From positions 9,170-73,169 of the forward strand of contig JANVCC010000063.1 in the NCBI GenBank assembly GCA_025345505.1: DNA of 64,000 nucleotides, in the 5' to 3' direction. The notes beneath the pieces are model-generated. The model was given only the letters and a program-made list of their open reading frames with translations, searched no databases and was not told the origin of the DNA. Source of the DNA: Todiramphus chloris collaris. Taxonomy: Eukaryota; Chordata; Aves; Coraciiformes; Alcedinidae. Position 1 is the first letter of the stretch; each line of letters opens with the position of its first letter. Both the position numbers and the translations under genes were made by a program. This document shows positions 34,301 to 45,740 of the stretch, one piece after another.

Positions 34301-37300
34301 ATCAGACCCTGACTAAAATGACAGTGCAGAGCCTTGATGATGTCTGGCCTGAGCAGGGTGAGGCTGCTGGCACGAGCCCAGCCACTGGCCCTGCACACAT
34401 CCAGCAGAAATACTGCAGATTGCCTGCAGCCAGGCGGGGGAATTAGAGATGATGGAGGAGCAGGGACTGGGCAGGAGCCAGCGGGAAGGGATGCAGCAAG
34501 CTCACAGCTACCTGCTGCATCATCTCTCTGCTCAAAGGAAAACACCAGAAACATGTCCCTCTCTCACTGTGCCATCCTCAACCCAGCCCTGCTTCCCTTC
34601 TCACCGCCGTCCTGGTCACTTCCAGCCCACCGCTCTTCGAGGGGTGCTCATAAGTCCAGGCTTCTCCTTGTCCATGTGGACATGCCATGGTAGGGATAGA
34701 AGGAAATGGCACATGGGACAATTCTCCCAAAAGTCTGTGTGAGTTTGTCTGATGCTTTGCACACACACAGCTGCAGTCATCTCCTGGGCTGGGCTGTGGA
34801 GCCTGCGTGACGTGGGCTGCAGGTGGGCAGCAGAGGTGGGCAGCTCTGCAACAGAGGGTGAGCCAGGAGTCAAGGATAAGGCAAGTGAGGGCAGCAGCCA
34901 CCCTAGGAAGGGGCACGCTCCCATAACAGCCCAAGGAAGAAGGACAACCAAGCAGGTCAGGTCAGGATCCTGGGTACAGGGCACGTACAGGCAAACCTAC
35001 CGTGCAGCTCAGTCAAGGACCAAGGGCAAGGGCTTGAGCTTAAATGCATGTCCAATGGGTGCACAGGGGGAAAGCCACCTACTGAAAGTTTCTTTTGCTC
35101 ACAACTGAGCTGTTTTCCTGGATGGCCCAACCCCAAGCAGGGGACAAAGAAGTTGCACAGTTCAGTGCCATCCTAACCATGGGGGAGGCACAAGTGGGGG
35201 AAATGGGCAGCAGTGGCAAACTGGGAGTCCACAGCTGTGAATGCAACAGATGCCTGAGCCCAGGACTGGTCTTGGGGCTGTGGCAGCCTGCACCAAAGTG
35301 ACTCAGTCACTTGGGTTGCTAACTCTAACCCTGTCCAGTCCAACACAGCTGCATAGCCTCTGCACCACTGTGCTTCTTTGGCAACTCTTACAGCTTCCGC
35401 TAGTGCTAATGATGATGGCCTTGCCAGCATCACCCCACCTTTTGCAGAGCTTTTTAAAATTTGGCATGGGAATATGGAACAAGGAAGAAACATGCAGGAG
35501 AACTGGAGAGAGGCAGGTTACACCAACAGAACTCCTCAGTGATCTGGTTGCTATCTTGTTGACACTGGATTGGTTCAGAGCCTGATTCAGAAACCAGAGC
35601 AGTGTGAAGACCAGCACTTCTTCCTCAGGGCTCTGTCCAGCCCAATCTTCAGCAGCCACAGACCTGAACATGGAACCAAGAGTTAAGTTTCCAAGGCTGT
35701 GCTGTTTTGGAGGTGAAGAGAAATTTGTTTTCATCATTGTTTGGTCAACCTTATTCTCAGCACTGGCTGTCCAAGGCTAACAGCATTTACTTTTCAGCAA
35801 TGAAAGGTAAATGATTCTATGATTCTATTGTATGTGATCTTCTTGACTCTTGGCATCTGGAGGCATCTGGAAGCATTGTTCCCACCCAGGGGAGAGCGGA
35901 GAGGCAAAAAGTCTCTGTGTGCTTGAGGGCAAGTGGAGAAACAGTGATCTGAGCAAACCCGGTGAACCTGCAGCTGCTAAAGGCAGCAGTGACCTGTTGA
36001 TGCGAGGAAGATTTCCAGGACTCTCCCTCCTCCTGCCTTCGGTACATGGAGATCTGCCTGGGGACATCCGCCAGTCAACACCATCCTGCTCTTCTCTCAC
36101 TTCCCTGAGCTGTGACAAGCTTTGTCCCTGCACAGTTTTCTGCACAGCTCCAGCTCGTTGCGTGTGAGTTTGCACCCTGAAGACAGATCTCAGCCAGGCC
36201 TGGCATTATTTTCAGGCTGAACCAGATTACGCTAACAATTTGTCTTTCAGGAAATGGTACCAAATGCTTCAAGTACATTCACTATTTAATCTTCTGTCAC
36301 TAATGAGCCAGAGCCACTAACTTTTACTGTGCTCTGTAATTCCTTCTCCTACAAGTAGCTCCATGGAACAGCTAAATTTGCAATTCCATATGAGAACACT
36401 TAATTATCATTACTGATAGAGCATCATATGCTCTTAATTTGTGGAAATAACTTCAGAAACAAGCATCTTCTTTAGGGATGAAACAATTCTGCTATTCCAG
36501 ATCTTTCAACATGGTCAAGAGGAACGTGTAGAATATCTTACAGTACATCTTTGGAGTCACATTTCTTTTAATAACTTTACCATTTTCAAATGGAGTCAAT
36601 ATTTTTGGTTGCCCACCTCCAGCGAAGTGGAGGGGATAAGTTGACAATTGTTGTGCACAAGGGATCAACTTGCAGCAGGCAGTGGGAAGAGATGAACTCT
36701 CTGGAAACTCCCCCCCACCCCGAAGTCTGTTGACTTTTGTGCCCCTTGTCAGGGCCCATTTTCAGGTGCAGATCTGTGTGTCCAGACAAGCCCGGATAAC
36801 ACTCTTGCTTCTCTCAAACACTCGGGCTCCTTCCTGGTTTTAATCCAACAGGGAAGAAGGGGGTTCACAGCAGCAAAGGAAGAAACAGGCTAGAAGAGAA
36901 CGGAGCACAACAGGGTCTCCCGCAGAGACGAAACTCTAGTTCTGAAGCACTGGTGGCTCATGGGGATTAGTAACTGACTTAAAGAATGTAAAACCAGACA
37001 TCTCTGGTCTGCCTATCACCATTTCCGTAGGCACACAGCAAGGGAAGGTTGCAAGAGCAGGGTAAGCAGCCCTGGCATGCTTTCTCATCCTCCAGTGACC
37101 TGTGGCTCAGGGATTTCCCAAGCCCGAGATGATATCTTCAAGTTTAATGGCCCTTGATGCATTTTTCTTCCATTAATTTGTCCAGCTGCTTTTTGAATCC
37201 ATGCACACAGTGTCCTCAGCTAACCCCCAGGCTAAGTCAAGTATTTCCTTCTGGTTGTTTACAAAACCAGGAAAACTTCAGAAACCGAAGCTTCCATCTC

Positions 37301-37860
37301 TCCTTAGACACCTTGGAGCAGAGCAACAGTGCACTCTGGATTCCAGTTTGATAGCAAAAGAGATGCGCCAGTGATGGGACCTTTCACTGGCTAAGCAGAG
37401 GCAACATGAGGAAATGTTGTTGCTTTAACATCCAGAGAAATGCAACGTGATCACAGAAACACTCAGGTTTCCCCTCTCCTCAGCCACCCTCTTGCACAGC
37501 TCATCCACCCACGTTCCTTCTCTAACCCACACAGACTTCCCCCTCAGGTCTCACTACTACGCACTCACATGCACCCTGGTGCTCTTGGTTTCACTGTGGG
37601 CAATGGTCCAGGTTCCTCTTTTGGCCACACTACGCCCCCAAGCTGATCATCTCTCCAGTGCCGTTGACCCATGCAAGGCATGGTCAGTTCTGGCACAGCT
37701 CCAAGAGGTGCTCCTCCTCCCATCACAGGCTTCGCTGAGTCTGCAAGAGGGTGTAACATAGCAGAGGACAGCAGGAGCCTGGGGTGAGAAGGATTCACCC
37801 CTTTCCCTGGTATTTCCTACTGCAGATGGTATTTTCCAGCTTTACAACCTTCTCGGCTCT
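31377..37860. other. 6.5 kb of unique DNA, no gene recognised
   Basis: No LINE, gene or RNA was recognised. Open frames such as 32001-32495 (+, 164 codons), 31787-32230 (-, 147) and 35303-35737 (-, 144) lack any motif I know. Around 35814-35829 the text 'atgattctatgattct' resembles a CR1 octamer tail, but no CR1 3' UTR precedes it. Confidence 0.4.
35814..35829 (+). repeat. Isolated CR1-like octamer pair
   Basis: Two ATTCTATG-type units occur without the diagnostic 'ccttccaacc' block upstream. It may be the last trace of a deleted CR1 or an independent short repeat. Confidence 0.4.
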
Positions 37861-37990
37861 CTATTTATATCAGAGGAGCACACAGGCAGCGAGCAGCGAG
37901 CCGACCTGTTATGGAGAACGAGGCTGCTATAAATAGTCCCACCAGTAATGAGCTGCAGAACTCTTCATTAAATGGGAAAGGATGTAAACA
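37861..37990. promoter_or_regulatory. Candidate regulatory cluster: two MEF2/TATA-like sites and a forkhead-like site
   Basis: 'ctatttatat' lies at 37861-37870. A perfect palindromic MEF2 consensus CTATAAATAG, which also reads as a strong TATA box, lies at 37927-37936. A forkhead-type TGTAAACA follows at 37983-37990. The first two are 66 bases apart. No exon is recognisable downstream, so this could be an enhancer, a promoter for an unseen transcript, or chance. Function is inferred from motifs only. Confidence 0.3.
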
Positions 37991-40900
37991 AGAACTGGAA
38001 ACACCAGGGCTGAGGTACCCAAGCTATAGTCCATGCCCCACAAGGCCATGAGTTCTGAGCAATTTTAGAGCACTGCCAAGGAGCAAGAGCAAGCCTTGTG
38101 TCCCCAGTGGACCACACACAGCCAAGCAATGAGGAGCACGGTGCACAGAGCTTGAATGTGTGCCTCTGGCTGTCAGATTAGATCCGTTTTTACCACCACC
38201 TCCAGCCAGTTCCATGTGCTGGAAGCTGTTTTAGACCCAGTGCATCATTTCCAGCTCAAAAGCCAGCTGCCTTGCTGTGACCCAGGAGCCTCTGATGCTG
38301 GGACCATGCTGGTGCCTGCAGAAGACAAAGTCATCCCCTGATTGATGATCAGCAGGCACCCTATAAGCTGCTGGGCTGTCCCGAGCAAGGAGAGATATCT
38401 GAGCACAGGGTACCCCATGCCCAGCATTTCCAGGACACAGTACCGTTCTCTGCAGCAATGCTGTCAGGATGGGACACAAAGGTGGTACCAGATGGGACCA
38501 ACACTTAGCTTCTCGGCTCTCACACCTTGCTAGGTTGTCCCACAGCTGAAAACCAGCCTGCTCCCAGCCACAGAGTGTGGGACTGTCCACATCTGCTTCA
38601 GCTGCTCAGACCCAGGTTGTGGTAGCTACATCTTTTAGGTATCTACAAAAATGTGCCAACAACTGAGAAAGTGTCTCCAAGGAGGACAGTGCAGACCCTG
38701 GAGAACAATTTCATCTCCAGCCCCAGTAAGTCGTAGGGAAGCCCAGGTCTCGAGTAGATACATTTGCTTTCCACACGCAAAGGCTGAATGCATCCTGCAG
38801 CTTTCGCAGTGGCTGGGGAAGAACTGGCTCCCCTCGCGTCTTCATCCCCTTCCAAGGTGGTGCCTGGAAGAGAAGGATGTGTCACACCTCAGCACAGCAC
38901 GGGGAGGCAGGAGCACTTGAAGGAGTTTTAAGATTTCTCTGAAGCTGAGAGCGTCTGCATGGAAGCAGGAGCAGCTCCGTAAGCAGTCACCCACCTGCTG
39001 CCCAGCCTGCATGCTCCAGCCCCAGCCTGGTGGTGCCTGGGGTGCTGGGCTCGCTCTGCTGGGCTGCAGTAGATGGACACATTTGTCTACCAGACTAGCA
39101 GCAGAACTGGGTTCCTGCGTGACTCAGACTCCTCTCTGGAACGGATGTAGCCTCAGTCCCACATGGGCCATATGGCCCCAACCCAAAGACCTCCTAGTGC
39201 AATCAGCAGTGCCCCTTTTGTGCTCCTCAGCCCTCCCACTCGTCCTTCCACCAAGGGCACCAGCACTGAGGCCATCAGGGCATAAATGATAGGGGAGAGA
39301 CACCTTGGTGTCCGGCTCATTACGGCCATTTCATTAGTGCAATTATGGCCATCAAGACAACCCAGGATCCAACACTAAGCAAGCACAATCTGCTCCCTGG
39401 AGATGCACCCAGCAGGTGTGAAGCCCCAGCACAGAGCATCCCTGAGCCCTGGGTCTCTGCCAGCCCACCTACCACCCAGCACTGCGCTCCGGTTTCTGTC
39501 CGCCTGTTCCAGCCACCCCCTGCCTGCGTGATCCCAGTTCTGTCCCCTGTACTTGCACTGAGCAACAGATTGTTCTGCCCCCTTCTCTGCTGCTCCCCAG
39601 CTGCTGCTCCCTGGGAGCACCATAAGCACCAGCTTAGCTTGGTGGGACCCACGGAGGAATCCATGCTGGGGAGCTCAGGGCTCTGCAGGAGCTCCCAATG
39701 GACTCAATGTCTCCTCCGTGAGAACTAGGAGGAAATCACTCCTGTGGCCCTCAGGAACATCACTTGTGTCAGGAGTCATTGACAGAGGATGAAAACACAT
39801 GTGTTCAGGCAGGATGTGCCACCACAGCTTCTGTTAAGACTTTAAATTCACAGATCTTCTCCAGATGCTACTTAGAGCAAGTGAGATTACCAAGCAGCTT
39901 GCACACAGGCTGGTTGAGCATGGGGAGAGCTGACCTGGGACAGATCGCTGCCAAACAGCATGCCAGGCTTCCCTTTAAGGTGCCTTTCACCTGAGAAGAG
40001 TTTGCTGGAAGCACCAACCCACAAACAGTGACAGAGAAGATGTTTAACTCCTCAGTTTAATGGCACTCTATGGCCAGAAGTTCCCCAGATCTTCAGCTGT
40101 GACAGGAATCATTTCACTCACTCCATTCCAAATTTGCTCAGTTTAGTGTTTGTTCCAAAGGCACATTGGTTCCCCATCACATCAGGACCGCACATCTTCA
40201 CTGTGTCTTAACTCCTTCCATATTTTTCCTGTCTCAGGCCAGTAATTCCAGTTTCCCAGACTCACTTTCAGCACAGCTTTGGGGGCTCCCATGCACATGA
40301 AGAGGCATTTTTGTCACCACCCTGTACAGTGCTCCCATTTTCAATTCTGCCCCCTTACTCTGAATTCTCCCCCCAAAGCAGCTCCCAAAAGAGCTCTGCT
40401 GTGTTTGTCTGAAAGGTTTTCAGGCTCTGAGAGGGGCTCATCCATCAGCCGGAGATTTGGCAGCTTTCCTGGGACTGTCAGTTCCCAAGAACAAACAGCT
40501 GCAAAGGCACCATCCTCTTCCCGGAATCGGGGAGGAGCACACATGGCTTCAGCCCATTGCAGAGGAACAGCCAAGCACCAGAACTGCTGCCCTCAAGCCT
40601 TGCAAAGCTGAGCTCATGGGACAACCCTGGACCAAAACAGTCCCCAGCTCATCTCGGAGGCAGCAGCGTTTCCCAAGCAGCATCTCCCTGGCATGTCCGG
40701 ACCTGAGCTGAGATGAGCAGGAGATCCCATGAGGCACAGACAAGGACACTGGACACAAATGGGGACACAAATGCTTCAAGCCACATACACGAGAGCCTAC
40801 CCCTTTGTGCGTCTCTGTGTACAAACCATTGCTGTGAAGCTGTCAGCTGCCCACCTCTGTTTGGAGGAGCCTGTGCTGTCCACACACCTCTCCCGTGAGT

Positions 40901-42869
40901 CCTCTGGCCATGAAGGCACGTTGCTCCATGCAGCAGGCACCATTCTGACACCTCACACCAAGCCCTTCACTAACTCAGCTCTACAGCTTGTCCAGCCAGG
41001 AGATCTCTTTGTACTCATAAATTGAATGCCTCCAGGACTGCTCTCCAGCACTAATGTCAGCTGGCATCACCCAGCCCACATCCTGTCCACCAAGCGCTCT
41101 TCAACCTACATAAGTGGACTCAACACACAAATTGCTCCTGAACACGGTCCCTCTCCAGCCAGACCTCCTTGAGAGCATGGTTTGGCCTGAACCAAACCCA
41201 CCTAGAGAGGACAGCTGTCCAGTGACAAACCCTTCACTCACTAGAGCAGGTGCTTGGCCTCCGTATCTGTAGAGAGACGTGGAAGGGAGAGGTGTGTGTT
41301 GTGGTGAGCTACGGCAATGCCTCGTGCAACACAGCCTGGCAGGGGAGGCCGACTGCACCTGCACCTCCAGGCACGAGGGATGCACCCAGGGTGTCAAGGA
41401 CTGGACCTCCAGGGACAGGGTGTGCACCCAGAGCGTTGGTGAACAGCGACGCGGTGAGTTGGAATCAGGAAAGCTGTGCTTACTGCCTTGTTGGGCGAGA
41501 GTTGTGCACCTGCTGAGGTCTTTAGCAGGTTCTTCTCAGGAAGGAGTCACATTTCTATATATTATGCATTTGAGGGAAAAACGCTCACTGTGTCCCAGGA
41601 CACGCCACAAGGAGCACCAGTTCCCTTGGCTTGCCCCTTTTGCATCCTTATGACAGCCCTGGTGCCTTGCAGACCCTCATTTGCCTCCCACCCCAGTGCA
41701 CACCCTGAAAGTGGGACAGGACCATTGCTGTTTCCAGCAGCAGTTTGGTGGTGACAGTTCCCAAGTCCCCAAAGCCCAGCAGAGTGGAGATGGAGCAGAG
41801 GCCTGACACGGGCTCTGGCCTTTGGAGAAGACTGCAGCTCACAGATGCTCAACACGGCTTTGCCTCTGACCACTGGTGGGGAAGACAAGAGATCAAGTTA
41901 CCAAGCGGATCCTTGTTTCACGGCACGTTCCTTCCCCCCAGCTCCTGTTGTGCCTGCCAGGATCATCGCTCTGTGATTTTTCTGCCTTCAACCCTGAGAA
42001 GTCCCATTTAACAGCTCTGTTATTAAACAGAGCTTACGTAACTCTTCCTACGGCAGAAAACTGAGCAGCCTCTTCACTGCTGGCTCACTGTCCGCCAGAC
42101 ACCACGGGGCTTCTCCCTCCTGACATAAAAGGACCTTATTTTCACAGACAGCTTGGCATCATGAAAATGCATTCATAGCAACACCTTGATCACCTCAAAT
42201 TACCACAGCCCTTCGATCTTCTGCACACTCCTGGAGGGCCTCTTCCTCTAGGTTTTCTCTACTTCCAGTCATCCTCCTTCCACTATCTGTCAAAGGCATG
42301 AAGGAGAAGCCGGGATGTGGTGTTAAGAACACAGCCAAGAGTGCTCCTGGGCTCTCCAGAGAGCAAGACCAGACCTCAGATACACCACAGGCTGTTCTGC
42401 CATGGTTTGCAGGAGAGCTGCACCCATGAGATCGTCAGTCTGGATACCCTTGAAGAAACGACATGGGCTCTGGGGAGATGCACCATTGCCTATGAAGAGA
42501 GGGAAAAGGCCACAGAGGAAATAAAGGGTTGAAGCTCACTACCTGGAAGAGCTGGGCATGACCTCCAGGTGGGTTGTCCGAGTGCCCTTAGCAAAGGGCC
42601 ACCACCAGCTCTGAGAACAACCATGGAGAAGAGGTACCTGAGGCAGGCTGCAGCTTCTCAAAGGGGCTCTCAGCAGGTTGGGCGGGATGCTGTTGAGTCA
42701 GAGCAGTTTGGCAAAGGCAGCCCTCACATGAGTAGCATAAGTCCTGTCTTGGAAAGAGGGAATGCCAGCAGCAGCAGTCCCATGCTGGGACTGACGGGAA
42801 GAGCAGAGTTGTCTAGTATTCCTTAAACACATCAGCCAGACAAATTTCCACCCATCTTACCATACATTC
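37991..42869. other. 4.9 kb of unique GC-balanced DNA, no gene recognised
   Basis: Many overlapping frames of 60-127 codons occur on both strands, none recognisable. A locally CpG-richer stretch near 41260-41460 is followed by a splice-donor-like 'gcggtgagtt', but no partner exon or acceptor could be argued. No LINE was recognised before about 42870. Confidence 0.4.
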
Positions 42870-43170
42870 AGCCTGTCCATGCCTACCCAGTATGGCTGCA
42901 AGGATGCGTTGTGACAGCAGAAGCCTTGCTAAAGGTCAACACAAGCAATATTCACTATTCCATACATCACATCATAGGAGGTAACTGGGTTGATCAGGTA
43001 CATCTGGTAAATCCCTGCTGGCTGTTTCCAGATATTTCTTGTCCTTTATGGGCCTGAAAGTGTTCTCCAGGAGGTGAAACCGGTAGGTCCCCAGACCTTC
43101 TTGCCCTTTTTGAATGATGAGAAAGCACTGTCTGGCTGGACCTCCGGTGGAAGCAGACACCCTGCATGCA
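42870..43170 (-). mobile_element. Ancient CR1/L2-like LINE reverse-transcriptase fragment, minus strand
   Basis: Read on the minus strand, the fragment runs through remnants of the reverse transcriptase in the right order. First comes a finger segment resembling 'P.FKKGK..PGNYR' (about 43160-43080, antisense of 'cttcttgccctttttgaatg'). The conserved 'EISGNSQQGFTRC' (compare [12 protein letters not shown]) follows at about 43040-43000, then the motif A neighbourhood (antisense of 'agccttgctaaaggtcaac', i.e. the '..FSKA..' region) near 42930. Frames are broken throughout. No octamer tail lies nearby, and it is clearly older than the CR1 copies with intact tails. Whether it is CR1, L2 or L3 type cannot be settled by eye. 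Confidence 0.6.
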
Positions 43171-44549
43171 CAACAAGCACTAGGAAGAGGCCCTGAACAC
43201 TGAAGGCCCATGAAAACCCTTTCCCCTCCTCTCCATGCATGAGTACCTCAAAGAAGTCTAGATCTATTTTGCTGGAGCCTCTCTGGTCTCTCCCTTTGGG
43301 AACTAGGAACATTTTGTGGCAGACTACGTGTTGCCAGTTGTGAGCGTGCTGCAGGGATGGACCATCCTTCCCCATCATTCTCACAGCGGAATCTTCACCA
43401 ATGTTCTATACACATTGCCACCAGGAATTTGGAGCTGGCTCTGCTCATCAGATGTGGCAGGAGGTGCTGGGACATGCACCACAAGAGCACATAGGGAGCA
43501 GACTCTACTGGAAGAGGGCAAAATGCCCCTGGACTCACAGGACACTGTGCAGAGTTTTCTGTACCTCAGAAAGTCAGAGGACTAAAGACAAGCCTGGAGG
43601 CAATGCCTTTTTCTGCAAGTGGGCAGGGGAGAGTTAAATAAACCCATTTTTGTCTTATTCGATCTGACTTGTCTCTCTGAGACATCTCTGTTAAGTATTT
43701 TAGCTTGTTTGAGTTTAAAAGCCTCTTGGTTCCTTTAGAAAGCTGGCAGATCAAGACAGATCCCCACAAAGCTCTGCCCAGCTCTGCCTTCACATTTATT
43801 TGAAACAGAGCAATTCACCTGTCAAATCAGAGGAGCCCAGAGCTAGCTGAAGCACATTTTGGTCTCCAGCAACTATAAAAAGTTAAGACAACATTGTCAG
43901 CACCCACAGACACACCCATCCCTGCACACCTACACTCAGGTGGCTTAACCCAAAGCTGACCGGTCACAGGTCAGATCATCTGGTTGGCTGCAGTGCCTGA
44001 GCATCAGCATTCGGGGACACTGGAGATGCCTTGATGCACTTGAGAGCCACTGCTGGACCCCACGTGCCCTGCCAGGGCAGGAGAGCAGCTGTCCCGGGCA
44101 TTGTGGCACCAACCCACTTTGCTCAGTTACTGACACAGGTTCAGCCTCTTCGTTTCTAACGCCACGGCTGTGGGATGACAGTGGTAAACGCTTGTGCTCG
44201 GACACAGCAGCATCTGCCAGGTTTTACAGATCACGCTAAAACTGCCTTACTTCAAAGGATCCTTTTCTGGAATTACTGCTCGGTTTCTGCCACCTCAAGC
44301 CACTGTCTCGGGAACAGACCAAGCCCATCTGAGCTCCTGCTCCAGGGAGCTTCAAATGAACACATTTCCCGCATAACCCCCCAACCAACAGTGCCCCTTT
44401 TCGCAGCAGAGAGCCCTGAGCACCATCCTGTCTCCCGGACCCTTTGCTCACCTATTGATGGCAAACCAAGGACCTTCTGCCTCGAGATTTCCAGAGCCTG
44501 ATGCTAATTTCTACAGGAGCCAACGGAGCAGCTCACAAACAGCCATCTG
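43171..44549. other. Unique DNA, nothing recognised
   Basis: Short open frames only, the longest being 43046-43384 (-, 112 codons, partly within the LINE fragment) and 44175-44501 (+, 108 codons). No recognisable family. Confidence 0.35.
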
Positions 44550-44828
44550 GGGAAATGGACTCAAGTTGCATCAGGGGAGGTTTAGATTAGATATTAGGAG
44601 GAAATCCTTCACTGAGAGGGTGGTCAGGCACTGGAACAGGCTGCCCAGGGAGGTGGTGGAGTCACCATCCCTGGAGGTATTTAAAGAACGATTAGATGTG
44701 GAGCTTGAGGATATGGTGTAGTGGTTATTAGAGAAATGCTAGGACAAAGGTTGGACTTGATGACCCTGGAGGTCCTTTCCAACCATAATGATTCTATGAT
44801 TCTGTGATTCTGTGATTCTATGATCTAG
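44550..44828 (+). mobile_element. CR1 LINE 3' end, near twin of the copy at 16.7 kb
   Basis: The encoded end of ORF2 includes '[18 protein letters not shown]', '[18 protein letters not shown]' and '[13 protein letters not shown]' before a stop at 44719-44721. The UTR follows with 'ttggacttgatgaccctgga', 'ggtcctttccaacc' and four ATTCTATG/ATTCTGTG octamers ending near 44823. Over about 245 shared bases I count only about four substitutions from the minus-strand copy at 16681-16941. The two also share almost the same 5' truncation point while their flanks differ. Confidence 0.94.
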
Positions 44829-45079
44829 GAGTTAATGTTTCACTGAGCAATTCCAGCAGGAATTATCACAAAATTTGTAGCTGGACTGAAGTTGGAGCAT
44901 CATCAATACAAAGGGGAGTCAGGTTATTGCACAAGAAGGGCCACCTTGAGGTCTGGAGGAACATCACTCCAATGCAGTTCAGCAGAGGAAAGGAACAGGC
45001 ACATGCTTAGGCACTGATCTGAAGGATTTATGCTCAAATATGAGAGTCCATCAGAAATGACAGAGCTCAGTTTTGTCAC
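44829..45079. other. Spacer, possibly more of an old LINE
   Basis: About 250 bases between a young CR1 tail and an older LINE 3' region. Part may belong to the older element, but I could not align it with confidence. Confidence 0.3.
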
Positions 45080-45325
45080 TGCAGCAAAGCAAAGGCTAAG
45101 GAGAGGCAGAAATACGACAGGGGAGTAAACACCATGGAGGGAGAAGACCTATTTAATCCAAAGCACAAATTGGCACAAGAATAAATAAATATAAATTTGC
45201 CATGAACATAGGCTGAACATTAATGGGATTCTAACCACCAGAGAAGTAATGTTCCGAAACAACCTTTTTGACAAGCAAGAAACCAAACTGATTATAGGAT
45301 GGCTTCTGAAACATTTATAGTTCAC
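45080..45325 (+). mobile_element. Ancient CR1/L3-like LINE, 3' region
   Basis: The stretch follows the known 3' domain of CR1/L3-group elements of reptiles and birds. It has 'gcaaaggctaaggagaggca', 'taaacaccatggagggagaa', 'gacctatttaatccaaagca', 'ttggcacaagaataaataaa' and 'tttgccatgaacataggctg'. 'ttctaaccaccagagaagta' with 'atgttccgaaacaac' follows, then a decayed 'gaaaccaaactgattatagg'. These correspond to the segment that encodes RRxxxY..., NTREGEELF..., FRLNIRRxFLTxRxVxFWN in intact members. It is highly diverged and has no open frame. Confidence 0.6.
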
Positions 45326-45394
45326 AAGAGGACAAGGACAATAGTGGACAACACATTGAATGTCTTAGAAATCTGTGCATACAAACATTAGAAA

Positions 45395-45740
45395 CAGAAC
45401 AAACACGGTGAGCTCAAATTCTTCATACAAAGCAAAATTCTGATTTAATTGGCATAACGGGCTTGTTGGGCTAAGTTATGTCTGGAATATTAATAACCAA
45501 CTGTAACACTTGTTCAGGAAGGGCGAACAAGGAGAAAAAGGAGGATCTCAAGAGCATAGGTGCACTCCCTGAGTATGAGACTGGAGTAGGAAATAGTATC
45601 TCAATAAAATTAAAGGAAAAAGTGGGTGCTACTAGGGCAGAGGCACATGGAAATTCAGCTAGGAAGAGAAAACAGACGAGCTGTTTCAATGAGCAGCTCA
45701 CAGTGCAGCCAAAAACCAGAATCTGGTGGTAGGAAGGAAC
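45395..45740 (+). mobile_element. Ancient CR1-type LINE endonuclease fragment
   Basis: Decayed but ordered motifs of the apurinic-like endonuclease of CR1-group ORF2 are visible across frames. They are 'SDLIGIT' (about 45439-45459), a damaged ETWWDKSHDWN counterpart, 'LFRKGEQGEKGG' (about 45510-45545), 'KIKGKSGCY' (about 45606-45633) and a trace of the GDFNYP box ('ggaactttagctactcag') near 45736-45754. Stops and shifts interrupt every frame. It follows the 3' end of another old LINE, so the two are separate insertions or a rearranged one. The downstream sequence to about 46560 might hold more of it, but I could not show that. Confidence 0.6.

Noticed and set aside
23640..35040. Short resemblance between 23700-23745 and 35010-35045 ('gaccaagggcaag')
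   Set aside because: Only about 14 bases match well and the flanks do not align; probably chance.
41440..41465. Splice-donor-like 'gcggtgagtt' at the end of a CpG-richer stretch
   Set aside because: No credible exon frame or partner acceptor; donor-like 9-mers are common.
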